From NCBI GenBank assembly GCA_944322005.1, contig CALUNL010000005.1, positions 1 through 64,000 on the forward strand: a stretch of DNA of 64,000 nucleotides, written 5' to 3'. A program made the position numbers and the translations under genes. The notes beneath the pieces are model-generated. The model was not told the origin of the DNA and searched no databases. It saw only the letters and a list, made by a program, of their open reading frames with translations. The stretch is from an uncultured Alistipes sp. (GTDB lineage: Bacteria > Bacteroidota > Bacteroidia > Bacteroidales > Rikenellaceae). This document shows, one piece after another, positions 33,415 to 40,965 of this stretch (the stretch's first letter is position 1; each line of letters opens with the position of its first letter).

Positions 33415-33722
33415 CAAGTCCCTGCGGTCGTAACACAATGTAAGCCATTCGGGGAATCACCGTCAAATAACGGGTCATCAAAGAAAATGCATCTGTTTGG
33501 AGGCACACTTGGCCTCACGGGGCATTTTCATCTTGCTAAGGGACGTTCAAACGATGCAGAACCCTACAACGGGAAAACTCCCGGCTTGATTTTGAGGGTT
33601 GAGTCTCGGCATTTTGCGAGTCCCAACGGATGGGACAGGGGTCGCACGTCGCCGCAGCTAACAAACCAGTGTTCTTAACGTGAAACTACAAAAACGAGAT
33701 AAGTTGTGAGATACTCCTAAAA
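33391..33722 (-). ncRNA. candidate structured RNA B, minus strand
   Basis: About 330 nt between a TATCTTTG promoter element and the terminator at 33391-33414 has no convincing protein frame on either strand but is rich in nested stems: GAAAATGC/GCATTTTC (33483-33490/33522-33529) enclosing GAGGC/GCCTC (33500-33504/33512-33516); AACCCT/AGGGTT (560-565/595-600) enclosing CGGGA/TCCCG (570-574/579-583); CTCG/CGAG (605-608/617-620); and GTCCC/GGGAC (620-624/632-636). Short numbers are offsets within 33 kb. The arrangement suggests an RNA with a defined fold. I do not recognise a family. Confidence 0.55.
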
Positions 33723-33728
33723 CTGATG

Positions 33729-33736
33729 CAAAGATA
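33729..33736 (-). promoter_or_regulatory. -7 element (TATCTTTG) upstream of structured RNA B
   Basis: On the minus strand the sequence reads TATCTTTG, an exact match to the -7 consensus. The -33 region is AT-rich with no clear TTTG. Confidence 0.55.
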
Positions 33737-33789
33737 AGCATTTAGCTTGGAAATAAAAAGATACGGACAAAAAACCGTACTGGGGGATA

Positions 33790-33917
33790 GAAAAAAGCCC
33801 CCGGCCTGTTAAAAAGTAACGCCAATCACCCTTTAACTAACACGCCCATAGCGCACGACCGGGGGCATATACCCTCTGCCGCGCTATGGGCTTTAATGTG
33901 TTAGAAAGGATGATTGG
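33790..33917 (-). ncRNA. candidate small RNA A with long hairpin and 3' terminator
   Basis: Read on the minus strand, about 125 nt. It opens with one arm of a long inverted repeat (33881-33918) that pairs with the other (33821-33854) over blocks of 8, 5, 7 and 11 bp. The loop contains GCCCCCGG (33859-33866), which can pair with CCGGGGGC (33797-33804), followed by six T. The result is a hairpin whose loop can form a pseudoknot with the terminator strand. A TACTTTTG element sits just upstream, so the predicted transcript starts at the repeat. No coding potential is seen. Confidence 0.55.
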
Positions 33918-33922
33918 CAATA

Positions 33923-33930
33923 CAAAAGTA
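33923..33930 (-). promoter_or_regulatory. -7 element (TACTTTTG) for small RNA A
   Basis: On the minus strand TACTTTTG matches TAnnTTTG, and the predicted start about 6 nt later coincides with the first base of the inverted repeat. No -33 match is visible. Confidence 0.5.
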
Positions 33931-33944
33931 ACAAAAAACATTGA

Positions 33945-34187
33945 ATGACGGTTTTTGAAATACTCAAATTTAACAGGGAGCTGATAAAAAGGCTCGGACG
34001 GATAGGCTTCAAGCCTGATGACTGCCGCTATATTGACCTTTATGACGAATATGAGAGGATGAAAAAGGCCGGCGAAAAAGTCACATACATTGTGATGCAT
34101 CTGTCGGCAAAATACGGGGTATGCGAGCGCAAGGTTTACGGCATTATAAAGCGTTTCGGGCGTGACTGCACGGCGGATGCAGTGTGA
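33945..34187 (+). CDS. Mor-like HTH transcription regulator
   Basis: An 80-residue protein has a C-terminal HTH of the Mor/C type (VMHLSAKYGVCERKVYGIIK), preceded by a charged helix. Mu uses Mor and C to switch on middle and late promoters. Neither late operon here shows a clear TAnnTTTG element upstream, so an activator like this one is plausible. It follows the two candidate RNAs and is close to the modification genes. The assignment is from pattern and length. Confidence 0.7.
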   Translation: MTVFEILKFNRELIKRLGRIGFKPDDCRYIDLYDEYERMKKAGEKVTYIVMHLSAKYGVCERKVYGIIKRFGRDCTADAV

Positions 34188-34224
34188 TAGCCTCTGCATA
34201 TTCTTCTACCTGTTCAGGGGGTGT

Positions 34225-34232
34225 TAAATTTG
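34225..34232 (+). promoter_or_regulatory. -7 element (TAAATTTG) before the TS-fold gene
   Basis: TAAATTTG matches TAnnTTTG and is 22 nt before the ATG at 34255; no strong -33. It suggests the modification genes can be transcribed separately. Confidence 0.5.
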
Positions 34233-34254
34233 CGTTGTAATAATCAAGATATGA

Positions 34255-34893
34255 ATGAACAAGTATTTTCAACTGCTGGATAAGATACTTGTATCCGGCA
34301 AAACACAAGACAACAAGAAAGGCAGGATAAGATACCTGCTGAATGAACACCTGACACTGACCCCGTCCGACCTGCTCGACATTTTCGAGAGCCGTGACAT
34401 TGCCCGGAAAAAGCTGCGCCGCGAGTTGCAACTGTTTATGCAAGGCGAACGCAGTGTGGCGAAGTATGACGAGGCCGGCATAACTTGGTGGGATTATTGC
34501 GGTCAGACACTCATCAACAGTTATCCCACCTATATGGAAAAGTTGCCACCACTTATCGCGCAAATCAACAAGGAAAAACGCAGCAGCAAGAATTATGTGC
34601 TGTTCTTGGGCGCGACAGGCGCGGAAACAAACCAAGCCCCTTGCCTTAGCCTTGTGCAGTTCCAGATAGACGGAGGCGAACTGGTGGTGACAGCTTACCA
34701 GCGCAGCTCCGATGCCAACCTCGGACTGCCGTCCGACATTTACCACCTGTATTTGATGTCGCGGCAGATTGACCTGCCTTTGAAGTCCATATCGATAGAC
34801 TTTGGCAACGTGCACATCTACGAAACCAACGAGGAGAACACACGCCGTCTGCTCGCGGGCGAAACGGCGGTAAATTTCGTGCTGAATGTGTGA
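34255..34893 (+). CDS. thymidylate-synthase-fold protein, probable dCMP (hydroxy)methylase
   Basis: In this 212-residue relative of ThyA the ThyA landmarks are visible: E57 in RRELQLFMQG, WW near 78-79, the catalytic C130 in APCLSLVQF, R150 and D153 in YQRSSDANLG, and H187/Y189 in GNVHIY. Two departures matter. The residue equal to ThyA N177 is D161 (in PSDI), the change that turns T4 gp42 and TS mutants towards dCMP, and the His after the catalytic Cys is Leu131. It probably makes a modified pyrimidine nucleotide for phage DNA. It sits with a DNA methylase at the Mu mom position. Confidence 0.8.
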   Translation: MNKYFQLLDKILVSGKTQDNKKGRIRYLLNEHLTLTPSDLLDIFESRDIARKKLRRELQLFMQGERSVAKYDEAGITWWDYCGQTLINSYPTYMEKLPPLIAQINKEKRSSKNYVLFLGATGAETNQAPCLSLVQFQIDGGELVVTAYQRSSDANLGLPSDIYHLYLMSRQIDLPLKSISIDFGNVHIYETNEENTRRLLAGETAVNFVLNV

Positions 34894-35716
34894 GCGGACA
34901 TATTCATCTGCTCCATTGCCGTTCATGGGGCAGAAAAGGCGTTTTGTGCGGGATTTCAAGGAGGTGCTGAAACGGTTTGACGATGTTGACACGATTGTTG
35001 ACCTGTTCGGCGGAAGCGGCTTGCTTGCCCATGTCGCAAAACGGGAATGCCCGGAGAAAAGGGTCGTTTATAACGATTTTGACGGTTTTTGCGACAGGCT
35101 GGCAAATGTGTCCGTGACCAACGAGATATTGCGCCGTTTGCGGCCCATTATAACCGAAGTGCCTCCAAACAAACGTGTGCCGCGAGAACAGCAAGACAAG
35201 GTGCTGGCAATAATAGCAGAATATGAGGAGAAAGGCTGTTATGTCGATTATATCACGCTGAGCGCATCAATACTTTTCAGTGGCAAATGGGCCAAGACAT
35301 ATCAGGAACTGACGAAGCAGACGATGTATAATGTCATTAAACAGTCGGATTACAATGTCGAAGGCTATTTGGACGGTTTGGAAATCGTCCACGCTGATTA
35401 CAGGGAAGTCTTTGCCGCGTTTCCTGACAAGCGAAAGACGTTGTTTCTTATCGACCCACCTTATTTGTCAACAGAAGTCGGAACGTATGAATGTTATTGG
35501 AAATTGGGCGATTATTTGGACGTGCTGAAACTACTTGTATCGACACGTTACATTTATTTCACGAGCAACAAGTCGCAAATCGTAGAGCTTTGTTGGTGGT
35601 TGAACGATAATGCAGCTTCGCTTGGAAATCCATTTAAGGACGCGGAAACACATAATCGTTACAGCAATCTGAATTACCAAGCAGGTTTCACGGACATAAT
35701 GCTCGTGAAAGGATAG
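34886..35716 (+). CDS. D12-class N6-adenine DNA methyltransferase (Dam-like)
   Basis: In this 276-residue protein the D12 class signs are PFMGQKRRF (12-20), DLFGGSG (39-45) for AdoMet binding and DPPY (190-193) for catalysis. Its start overlaps the end of the TS-fold gene by 8 bp, so they are translated together. It likely protects phage DNA from host restriction. The second half (35200-35716) is more AT-rich than the rest of the phage, which suggests a separate origin. A 13-bp-stem terminator follows. Confidence 0.93.
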   Translation: MCERTYSSAPLPFMGQKRRFVRDFKEVLKRFDDVDTIVDLFGGSGLLAHVAKRECPEKRVVYNDFDGFCDRLANVSVTNEILRRLRPIITEVPPNKRVPREQQDKVLAIIAEYEEKGCYVDYITLSASILFSGKWAKTYQELTKQTMYNVIKQSDYNVEGYLDGLEIVHADYREVFAAFPDKRKTLFLIDPPYLSTEVGTYECYWKLGDYLDVLKLLVSTRYIYFTSNKSQIVELCWWLNDNAASLGNPFKDAETHNRYSNLNYQAGFTDIMLVKG

Positions 35717-35840
35717 AATGAGAGTGGAAAACACTCTTTCAACTACTATGTAAAGTTAGTGATTTTGCGTGAATTGACCAAATAATCAAGTGGATAAATA
35801 AGCGGTAAAAGCAATGTTTTAACACCTTTTAACCGACAAT

Positions 35841-35890
35841 AAAAAGGCGTTTAATGACCGTTGAAATGGTGATTAAACGCCTTTATTTTG
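35841..35890 (+). terminator. strong intrinsic terminator after the phage methylase
   Basis: AAAGGCGTTTAAT (35843-35855) and ATTAAACGCCTTT (35872-35884) form a perfect 13-bp stem with a 16-nt loop and a T-rich tail. It isolates phage transcripts from the host. Confidence 0.85.
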
Positions 35891-35912
35891 CAACCGCGAA
35901 AAAACGTGGAAA

Positions 35913-35962
35913 TTGTACATTTCGTTTTGAAAAGTTGTACGTTTCGTTTTCGCGATTATACA
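35913..35962 (+). repeat. prophage right end: two direct repeats and terminal CA
   Basis: TTGTACATTTCGTTTT (35913-35928) and TTGTACGTTTCGTTTT (35935-35950) are 22 bp apart, two helical turns. That suits paired transposase subunits on the same DNA face. The following TCGCGATTATACA ends with CA at 35961-35962, as Mu-family ends do; read inward on the minus strand it starts TGTATAATCGCG. The exact end needs the left end or an empty site to confirm. Confidence 0.65.
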
Positions 35963-36332
35963 TAGCATTTATAATATTATGTCAAAGGTAATTAATTTTA
36001 CTGATTCATTTGATCTTTGGGAAATCAATAGGGCTAAAGTTTTTAGCAGCACATGTTGCTGGAATGAGGGCTTTCTTCTTATTTGCTGTTATTGGTTCAT
36101 GGCATAAATCCCTTAAAATTATTCTGTTATATTAATACGTGTAGGGAGATGCGCTGGCGTATGGATGATAGGCCATATCGACAAGTCGTGCATTTGCGGA
36201 TTTGCCAAACAATGGTTGTCGGCTTAGTTGAAATAGTTGCTATTCGAGTATTGGTGGCTGTGCAGGACTTAATGGAAAATGTTGAAGACGCCTGCAAGTA
36301 ATAATTTGGTACAGAACCATTGGGGGAATGAT
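35963..36332. other. AT-rich host intergenic stretch beside the prophage
   Basis: This stretch between the inferred phage end and the tRNA-Leu terminator is AT-rich and has only short, unconvincing frames (about 40 to 77 residues) on both strands. The phage may have landed in intergenic DNA or in a decayed gene. No regulatory element is evident. Confidence 0.6.
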
Positions 36333-36377
36333 AAAAAAGAGTCAGGCGTCGAATGATCAATTGCCTAACTCTTTTTT
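36333..36377 (-). terminator. terminator after tRNA-Leu
   Basis: AAAAAAGAGT plus AGGC pairs with GCCT plus ACTCTTTTTT; on the minus strand it follows the tRNA-Leu gene at once and ends in T residues. Confidence 0.85.
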
Positions 36378-36384
36378 ATTATTG

Positions 36385-36468
36385 TACCCAGAGCCGGGGT
36401 CGAACCGGCACAGGGGTGAACCTACTGGTGTTTGAGACCAGCGCGTCTACCGATTCCGCCATCTGGGC
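36385..36468 (-). tRNA. tRNA-Leu (CAA)
   Basis: On the minus strand it folds as a class II tRNA: acceptor GCCCAGA/TCTGGGT, anticodon arm CTGGT-CTCAAAC-ACCAG with anticodon CAA, a long variable arm and T arm GCCGG-TTCGACC-CCGGC. CCA is not encoded. It lies 423 bp from the phage end and is therefore not the phage attachment site. Confidence 0.97.
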
Positions 36469-36699
36469 GTTGCCTGCGCTGCAAGCGTCTGCAAAGGTAG
36501 GAATAATTTTTTTAATTGCAATATTTTTGGGATTTTCTTGTGCCGCAGCATGGTAGAATGCCGCCGGCATGCCGTTGCACATGTAAGCCGGAACGGAGGC
36601 GTGTGTCATTCCATGCCGATCCGCAGGCTGGCGGCGGCCGATTTCCGGCGATTGCATGCAACAAATTCGGCTGCATATGTGAAACTTCGGATTTTTGAA

Positions 36700-36707
36700 T
36701 ATCTTTG
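36700..36707 (+). promoter_or_regulatory. -7 element (TATCTTTG) for the SulP gene
   Basis: An exact TAnnTTTG match. Because the longest frame would start upstream of it, the true start must be further down, at 36758. Confidence 0.75.
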
Positions 36708-36757
36708 CACCCCGAAAATTCTTGTCTCGGAATATTCAGGTTAAGTCAGGTTATCTT

Positions 36758-38464
36758 ATGAGTTTACACAGCAAGTTCGTTTTCCGCCCGAAGATGGCGG
36801 AGGTATTCCGCAATTACGACCGGTCCCGTTTCTCAAAGGATCTGTTTGCCGGCATAATCGTCGGCATCGTCGCCATCCCGCTGGCCATAGCCTTCGGTAT
36901 CGCCTCGGGTGTCGGTCCGACAGAGGGCCTTGTGACTGCCATAATCGCCGGATTCCTTATATCGGCGTTTGGCGGCTCTAATGTCCAGATCGGCGGCCCT
37001 ACAGGTGCATTCATAGTTATAGTCTACGGCGTGATACAGCAGTACGGTGTCGGAGGACTTGCCATTGCGACAATCATGGCCGGCATAATGCTCGTACTGA
37101 TGGGCGTGTTCCGGCTCGGACGTGTGATAAAGTTCATGCCGTATCCGATAATCGTCGGCTTCACGGGAGGAATCGCAATCACGATATTCTCGACGCAGAT
37201 GAACGACCTGCTGGGCCTGGGCATAGAGAATGTGCCGGCTAACTTCGTTGACAAGTGGGTGTGCTACTTCCGCAATATCGGGAACATCGACTGGTGGTCG
37301 CTGGGCGTGGGTGTGGCGAGCATCCTGATAATCGCCTTCATGCCGCGGCTGTCGAAGCGTGCGCCGGGCGCATTGGTGGCCATAATGGTGATGACGCTGC
37401 TTGTGTGGGTGCTGCGCCGCTACTGCGGGGTCGACTCCATACGTACGATAGGCGACATATACGAACTCCCGGCAGGAATACCTGCGCCGGGCATTCCGAA
37501 GATCGAGTCCGGAACATTCTTCTCGACGGTGCAGTCGCTGCTGCCGGTTGCATTCACCATCGCCATGCTTGGGGCCATAGAGTCGCTGCTCTCCGCCATG
37601 GTGGCCGACGGCGTCATAGGTGACCGCCATGACTCCGACACCGAGCTCGTCGGCCAGGGAATCGCCAATATCGTCGCGCCGTTCTTCGGCGGAATACCTG
37701 CCACCGGAGCAATCGCCCGCACGATGGCCAACATAAACAACGGCGGCCGGACGCCCGTGGCCGGAATCGTGCATACGGCGGTGCTGCTGCTCGTGCTGCT
37801 TGCCTTCGGACGCCTTGTCGGTGCCATACCGATGCCGTGCCTTGCGGGTGTGCTGATAATGGTTTCGTACAACATGAGCGGCTGGAGAACCATCCGCTCG
37901 ATGTGCCGCCAGTCGGCATCGGGAGTGCTGGTGATGTTCACCACGCTGCTGCTTACCGTGCTCTTCGACCTTACGATAGCGATCGAGGTGGGACTCCTGC
38001 TGGCCGTGGTCAGCTTCATGAGGCGAATAATGGAGACCTCCAACATATCGGTCATTCGTGACGAGATGGAGCTCCACCACGACGGCAAGGCTGCCGACGA
38101 GAAGCTGTCGATACCGGCCGGAACGGAGATTTACGAGATCGAGGGGCCGTTCTTCTTCGGAATAGCCAACAAGTTCGACGAGCTTACACGCAGCCGGGAC
38201 TCCATGCCGATACGTATTGTCCGCATGCGCAAGGTGTCGTTCATCGACTCGACTGGAATTCACAACCTCGAGATATTCGTACGCTCGTCGCTCGACGAGG
38301 GCCGCACGGTCATCCTGTCGGGAGTTAACAAGCGCGTGCATGCCGCCATCGAGAAGGCAGGCATAGTAGACATGGTCGGACGTGAGAACGTGTTGGACCA
38401 CATCCACAAGGCGCTGATCCGTGCCGGCGAGGTGTCCCGTTCGCTGGGCCTCGAACAGAAATAG
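36758..38464 (+). CDS. SulP family anion transporter
   Basis: A 568-residue inner-membrane protein. It has the SulP signature region near the N-terminus (GIIVGIVAIPLAIAFGIASG), about 10-12 membrane segments, QIGGPTGAFIVIVYG, and a C-terminal cytoplasmic STAS domain (EIEGPFFFGIANKF, then VSFIDSTGIHNLE). SulP proteins move sulfate, bicarbonate or other anions; the substrate cannot be told here. The start was set by the promoter at 36700-36707. An 18-bp-stem terminator follows. Confidence 0.92.
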   Translation: MSLHSKFVFRPKMAEVFRNYDRSRFSKDLFAGIIVGIVAIPLAIAFGIASGVGPTEGLVTAIIAGFLISAFGGSNVQIGGPTGAFIVIVYGVIQQYGVGGLAIATIMAGIMLVLMGVFRLGRVIKFMPYPIIVGFTGGIAITIFSTQMNDLLGLGIENVPANFVDKWVCYFRNIGNIDWWSLGVGVASILIIAFMPRLSKRAPGALVAIMVMTLLVWVLRRYCGVDSIRTIGDIYELPAGIPAPGIPKIESGTFFSTVQSLLPVAFTIAMLGAIESLLSAMVADGVIGDRHDSDTELVGQGIANIVAPFFGGIPATGAIARTMANINNGGRTPVAGIVHTAVLLLVLLAFGRLVGAIPMPCLAGVLIMVSYNMSGWRTIRSMCRQSASGVLVMFTTLLLTVLFDLTIAIEVGLLLAVVSFMRRIMETSNISVIRDEMELHHDGKAADEKLSIPAGTEIYEIEGPFFFGIANKFDELTRSRDSMPIRIVRMRKVSFIDSTGIHNLEIFVRSSLDEGRTVILSGVNKRVHAAIEKAGIVDMVGRENVLDHIHKALIRAGEVSRSLGLEQK

Positions 38465-38483
38465 GCGGCTTGAACGGGGATAG

Positions 38484-38525
38484 AAAGATATACGGGCCGG
38501 CATTCCGCCGGCCCGTATATCTTTT
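38484..38525. terminator. bidirectional terminator between convergent genes
   Basis: AAAGATATACGGGCCGGC and its exact complement (38484-38501/38507-38524) form an 18-bp stem with a 5-nt loop, separating the SulP gene from the convergent DUF2156 gene. Confidence 0.92.
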
Positions 38526-38545
38526 GTGCAGGTGACAGTCCTGTA

Positions 38546-39916
38546 TTATCCCACTATGTCGAGTGCGTTCGTCTCCTTCCCGGCTGCCTCCGTCAGCGGG
38601 AGCGTCATGGCGATGTCCCTGGTTACGTCGCCGGTGCCGAAATCATGCTCATGACAGAAACGCATCGGGGTATGCGTGTCGAGAAATCCCTGAGCGGCAT
38701 ATATTCTTCTCGAGTCGTCCCCGCTCGGAATGACTGCGGCCAGGTCGTAGTGCCCGGAGCGGCGGATACGCTCCACAGCCTCTGCCGTGAGCCTTGACGC
38801 CAATCCGCGGCGCCGGTATGCCGGGTCAGTCGCGACGGCATAGACGTATGCCACACGCAGCGTCCGCGTACGCATCGGAACGACGTGCAGCATCGCTACC
38901 ACGCGCCCGTCCTCCTCGCACGTAAGGCACAGGTCCGGATTGTGATGGTGCATGAGGAATGAGTCCACGAATTCGCGTTCGTCGCCGAAGACATTCATCC
39001 ACAGCTCCCGTATCTGTCTTTCGCGTACGGACAGTTCACGCGCGGATAACTTTTCGAGCAGTACGGTAGGGTAGTAGGACTGTTTCGAGTGGCGCAATCC
39101 TTCGATGCCGAGATCCTCCTCTCGGTTTATGTATTCGTATTCGGATGCGAGGTCGCGTGCGAAGAGATGGTTTATCATTGCCGCGGCACCCTCTATCCTG
39201 ACATCGGCCTTCTCGACGTGTGTGCAGAAGGTTGAGGCGCTCACCGGAGAACCGTATGTGAAGGCCGCGATGCGCGAATCGGCATACAGCACTCCGCCAC
39301 GAAGCCCGAGCCTGTCGAAATTCTCGAATGCACGGCGCATGGCCATCTGTTCCGAATGTTCGCTCTCCGAAACGTCTCCGTGCTCCGACATCCATATGCG
39401 GTTCAGTTCGATGCAGTCGGCGACGTTCTCCCCGGTAAGCGGTTCGTACCTGTATTCGTACTTCGACAGAAAACGGTTTATGTGGTTGCGCTTCGGTTGG
39501 TAACGTCTGCCTGGAAGGTTCGCAAGGTCTGACGCGAGGTATATGTAGTCGCGCAGCGAGCGTGGATCGGAGAATGCGAACTGGCCGGGGAACGAGTCTT
39601 CTATGCGCTGCCTCCATCCGGGCGTCATGCCTACTATGCGCAGTGCCGATCCCCTGTGCGCGGCATCTTCCCGCAGCGCCTCCACGATATGCCGTGTTTC
39701 GCCGCTGCCGACGGGCTGCATGTACCCCGTCTCGTTCTCGCCGTACAGGAAACGTGTCAGGAGAAAACCGTCGTGCTCGGCCAGCTCGCTGTGGTAGGTG
39801 TCCTGCCAGCAGAATATGTTGGCGAAACTCATGTCGCAGTTCTGTATTCCGCTTCGGAAGACATACTGCCTGAAGAGTTTCTGGTCTTCGGCCGTTATGG
39901 CGTGGAAATCGATCAT
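38546..39916 (-). CDS. DUF2156/GNAT two-domain acyltransferase-like protein
   Basis: In this 456-residue protein the N-terminal 290 residues are DUF2156-like (two GNAT-fold units, PKRNHINRFLSKYEYRYEPL; GVLYADSRIAAFTYGSPVSA), as in lysyl-phosphatidylglycerol synthase C-terminal domains. A further GNAT domain follows (VYAVATDPAYRRRGLASRLT for acetyl-CoA binding). It may acylate a lipid or small molecule. It is 62 bp downstream of nadC on the same strand, probably one operon. Confidence 0.82.
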   Translation of the reverse strand: MIDFHAITAEDQKLFRQYVFRSGIQNCDMSFANIFCWQDTYHSELAEHDGFLLTRFLYGENETGYMQPVGSGETRHIVEALREDAAHRGSALRIVGMTPGWRQRIEDSFPGQFAFSDPRSLRDYIYLASDLANLPGRRYQPKRNHINRFLSKYEYRYEPLTGENVADCIELNRIWMSEHGDVSESEHSEQMAMRRAFENFDRLGLRGGVLYADSRIAAFTYGSPVSASTFCTHVEKADVRIEGAAAMINHLFARDLASEYEYINREEDLGIEGLRHSKQSYYPTVLLEKLSARELSVRERQIRELWMNVFGDEREFVDSFLMHHHNPDLCLTCEEDGRVVAMLHVVPMRTRTLRVAYVYAVATDPAYRRRGLASRLTAEAVERIRRSGHYDLAAVIPSGDDSRRIYAAQGFLDTHTPMRFCHEHDFGTGDVTRDIAMTLPLTEAAGKETNALDIVG

Positions 39917-39978
39917 AGCCGGTTATGCGGTATTGTATATGGGTTTCTCTTTGGTGCTCAAAGGCCGTGCCGATTCCG

Positions 39979-40830
39979 TCAATACGCCTTAAGCGACATG
40001 TCAAGCGACTTTATCTGGTGAGTCAGTGCTCCGACCGAGATGAAGTCGACACCCGTAAGGGCATAGTCGCGCAGCGTGTCGAGCGTGATGCCGCCGCTGG
40101 ATTCCGTCTCGCAGCGTCCCGCAACCTTTTCGACTGCCCGGCGTGTCTGCTCCGGTGTGAAGTTGTCGAACATTATGCGGTCGACGCCGCCTGCGGCGAA
40201 TACCTCGTCGATGTCTTCCAGCGTACGCACCTCGCACTCTATCGGGATGTTGCGCCCCGTGTCGGCCAGATACTTCTTGGCCGCGAGAACTGCCTTGCGC
40301 ACCCCTCCGGCGAAATCTATGTGGTTGTCCTTGAGCAGAATCATGTCGAACAGGCCCATACGGTGGTTTTCGCCTCCGCCGATCTTCACAGCCATCTTGT
40401 CCAGTACGCGCATTCCGGGAGTGGTCTTGCGCGTGTCGAGCACCTTGGTGTGCAGGTCGGCGATGCGGTCGGCATAGACAGCCGTCTGTGTGGCCACGCC
40501 GCTCATGCGCTGCATGATGTTGAGTACGATGCGCTCGGCCTGCAGCAGTGTGATCTCGCGTCCCGACACGAGGAACGCTATGTCGCCCGGCTTCACGCGG
40601 GTGCCGTCCTCTATGAGTTTCTCAATCTCCACCGTCGGGTCGAGACGCCGGAATACCATCTCCGCGATCTCGATTCCTGCGATTATTCCCTCCTGTTTGC
40701 ACAGCAGACGCATGCGTCCGCGCTGCTGAGGCGGTATGCAACAGAGCGAGGTGTGGTCTCCGTCGCCTATGTCCTCCTTTATGGCGAGCTCTATGAGCTC
40801 CTCTACGTAAGGTATGTATTCGGTCTTCAT
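39979..40830 (-). CDS. nadC: nicotinate-nucleotide pyrophosphorylase (carboxylating)
   Basis: This 283-residue enzyme turns quinolinate and PRPP into nicotinate mononucleotide in NAD synthesis. Family motifs are present: EIEKLIEDGTRVKPGDI, LNIMQRMSGVATQT, the phosphoribosyl/quinolinate-binding DTRKTTPGMRVLDKMAVKIG, and LLKDNHIDFAGG, then ECEVRTLEDIDE and the C-terminal GGITLDTLRDYALTGVDFIS. The length matches the family. A TACCTTTG promoter lies 32 bp upstream. Confidence 0.97.
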   Translation of the reverse strand: MKTEYIPYVEELIELAIKEDIGDGDHTSLCCIPPQQRGRMRLLCKQEGIIAGIEIAEMVFRRLDPTVEIEKLIEDGTRVKPGDIAFLVSGREITLLQAERIVLNIMQRMSGVATQTAVYADRIADLHTKVLDTRKTTPGMRVLDKMAVKIGGGENHRMGLFDMILLKDNHIDFAGGVRKAVLAAKKYLADTGRNIPIECEVRTLEDIDEVFAAGGVDRIMFDNFTPEQTRRAVEKVAGRCETESSGGITLDTLRDYALTGVDFISVGALTHQIKSLDMSLKAY

Positions 40831-40861
40831 GTTGTCATTCGGGTTTTGATTTCCGACGGGA

Positions 40862-40869
40862 CAAAGGTA
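40862..40869 (-). promoter_or_regulatory. -7 element (TACCTTTG) for nadC
   Basis: On the minus strand the sequence is TACCTTTG, matching TAnnTTTG, 32 bp upstream of the nadC ATG. Confidence 0.72.
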
Positions 40870-40890
40870 TAAAACATTTCATTACGGAGA

Positions 40891-40915
40891 TAAAAAAAAC
40901 CGTCTTCCGACGGTT
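40891..40915 (-). terminator. terminator AACCGTC/GACGGTT
   Basis: A 7-bp stem with a TTCC-type loop; on the minus strand a run of T follows. It ends the TonB receptor/lipoprotein operon before nadC. Confidence 0.85.
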
Positions 40916-40930
40916 CTTGTCCCTTTGCTG

Positions 40931-40954
40931 CCGGACGGGGCTGCCCCCGTCCGG
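40931..40954. repeat. 10-bp perfect inverted repeat after the lipoprotein gene
   Basis: CCGGACGGGG (40931-40940) and CCCCGTCCGG (40945-40954) form a very stable hairpin just after the lipoprotein stop codon; it likely stabilises the mRNA 3' end or aids termination together with the next hairpin. Confidence 0.75.
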
Positions 40955-40965
40955 TACAAGGCATA

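Larger units (their letters stand above)
1..35962. mobile_element. Mu-like transposable prophage (right part; left end outside window)
   Basis: The gene order is that of Mu-type phages: DDE transposase, AAA+ ATPase partner, GemA-like, DUF3164, then head genes with DUF935 portal, MuF and DUF1320, protease/scaffold, contractile tail with DUF2586-type sheath, gp45/46/47/48-like baseplate, and DNA modification genes at the right end. The right boundary is placed at the CA dinucleotide at 35961-35962, just outside two direct repeats that look like transposase binding sites. The left end and the expected short target duplication are not in the window, so the boundary is inferred from one side only. 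Confidence 0.93.

Noticed and set aside
36083-36301. Short frames on both strands between the phage end and tRNA-Leu
   Set aside because: There is no family resemblance or promoter, and the composition is AT-rich; it is treated as intergenic host DNA.
36385-36468. tRNA-Leu as the phage attachment site
   Set aside because: The phage end lies more than 400 bp away, and transposition by a DDE enzyme does not need a tRNA target.
36833-38503. A 556-residue minus-strand frame opposite the SulP gene
   Set aside because: It is His/Arg-rich with no recognisable motifs, and the plus strand encodes a clear transporter with a promoter and terminator.
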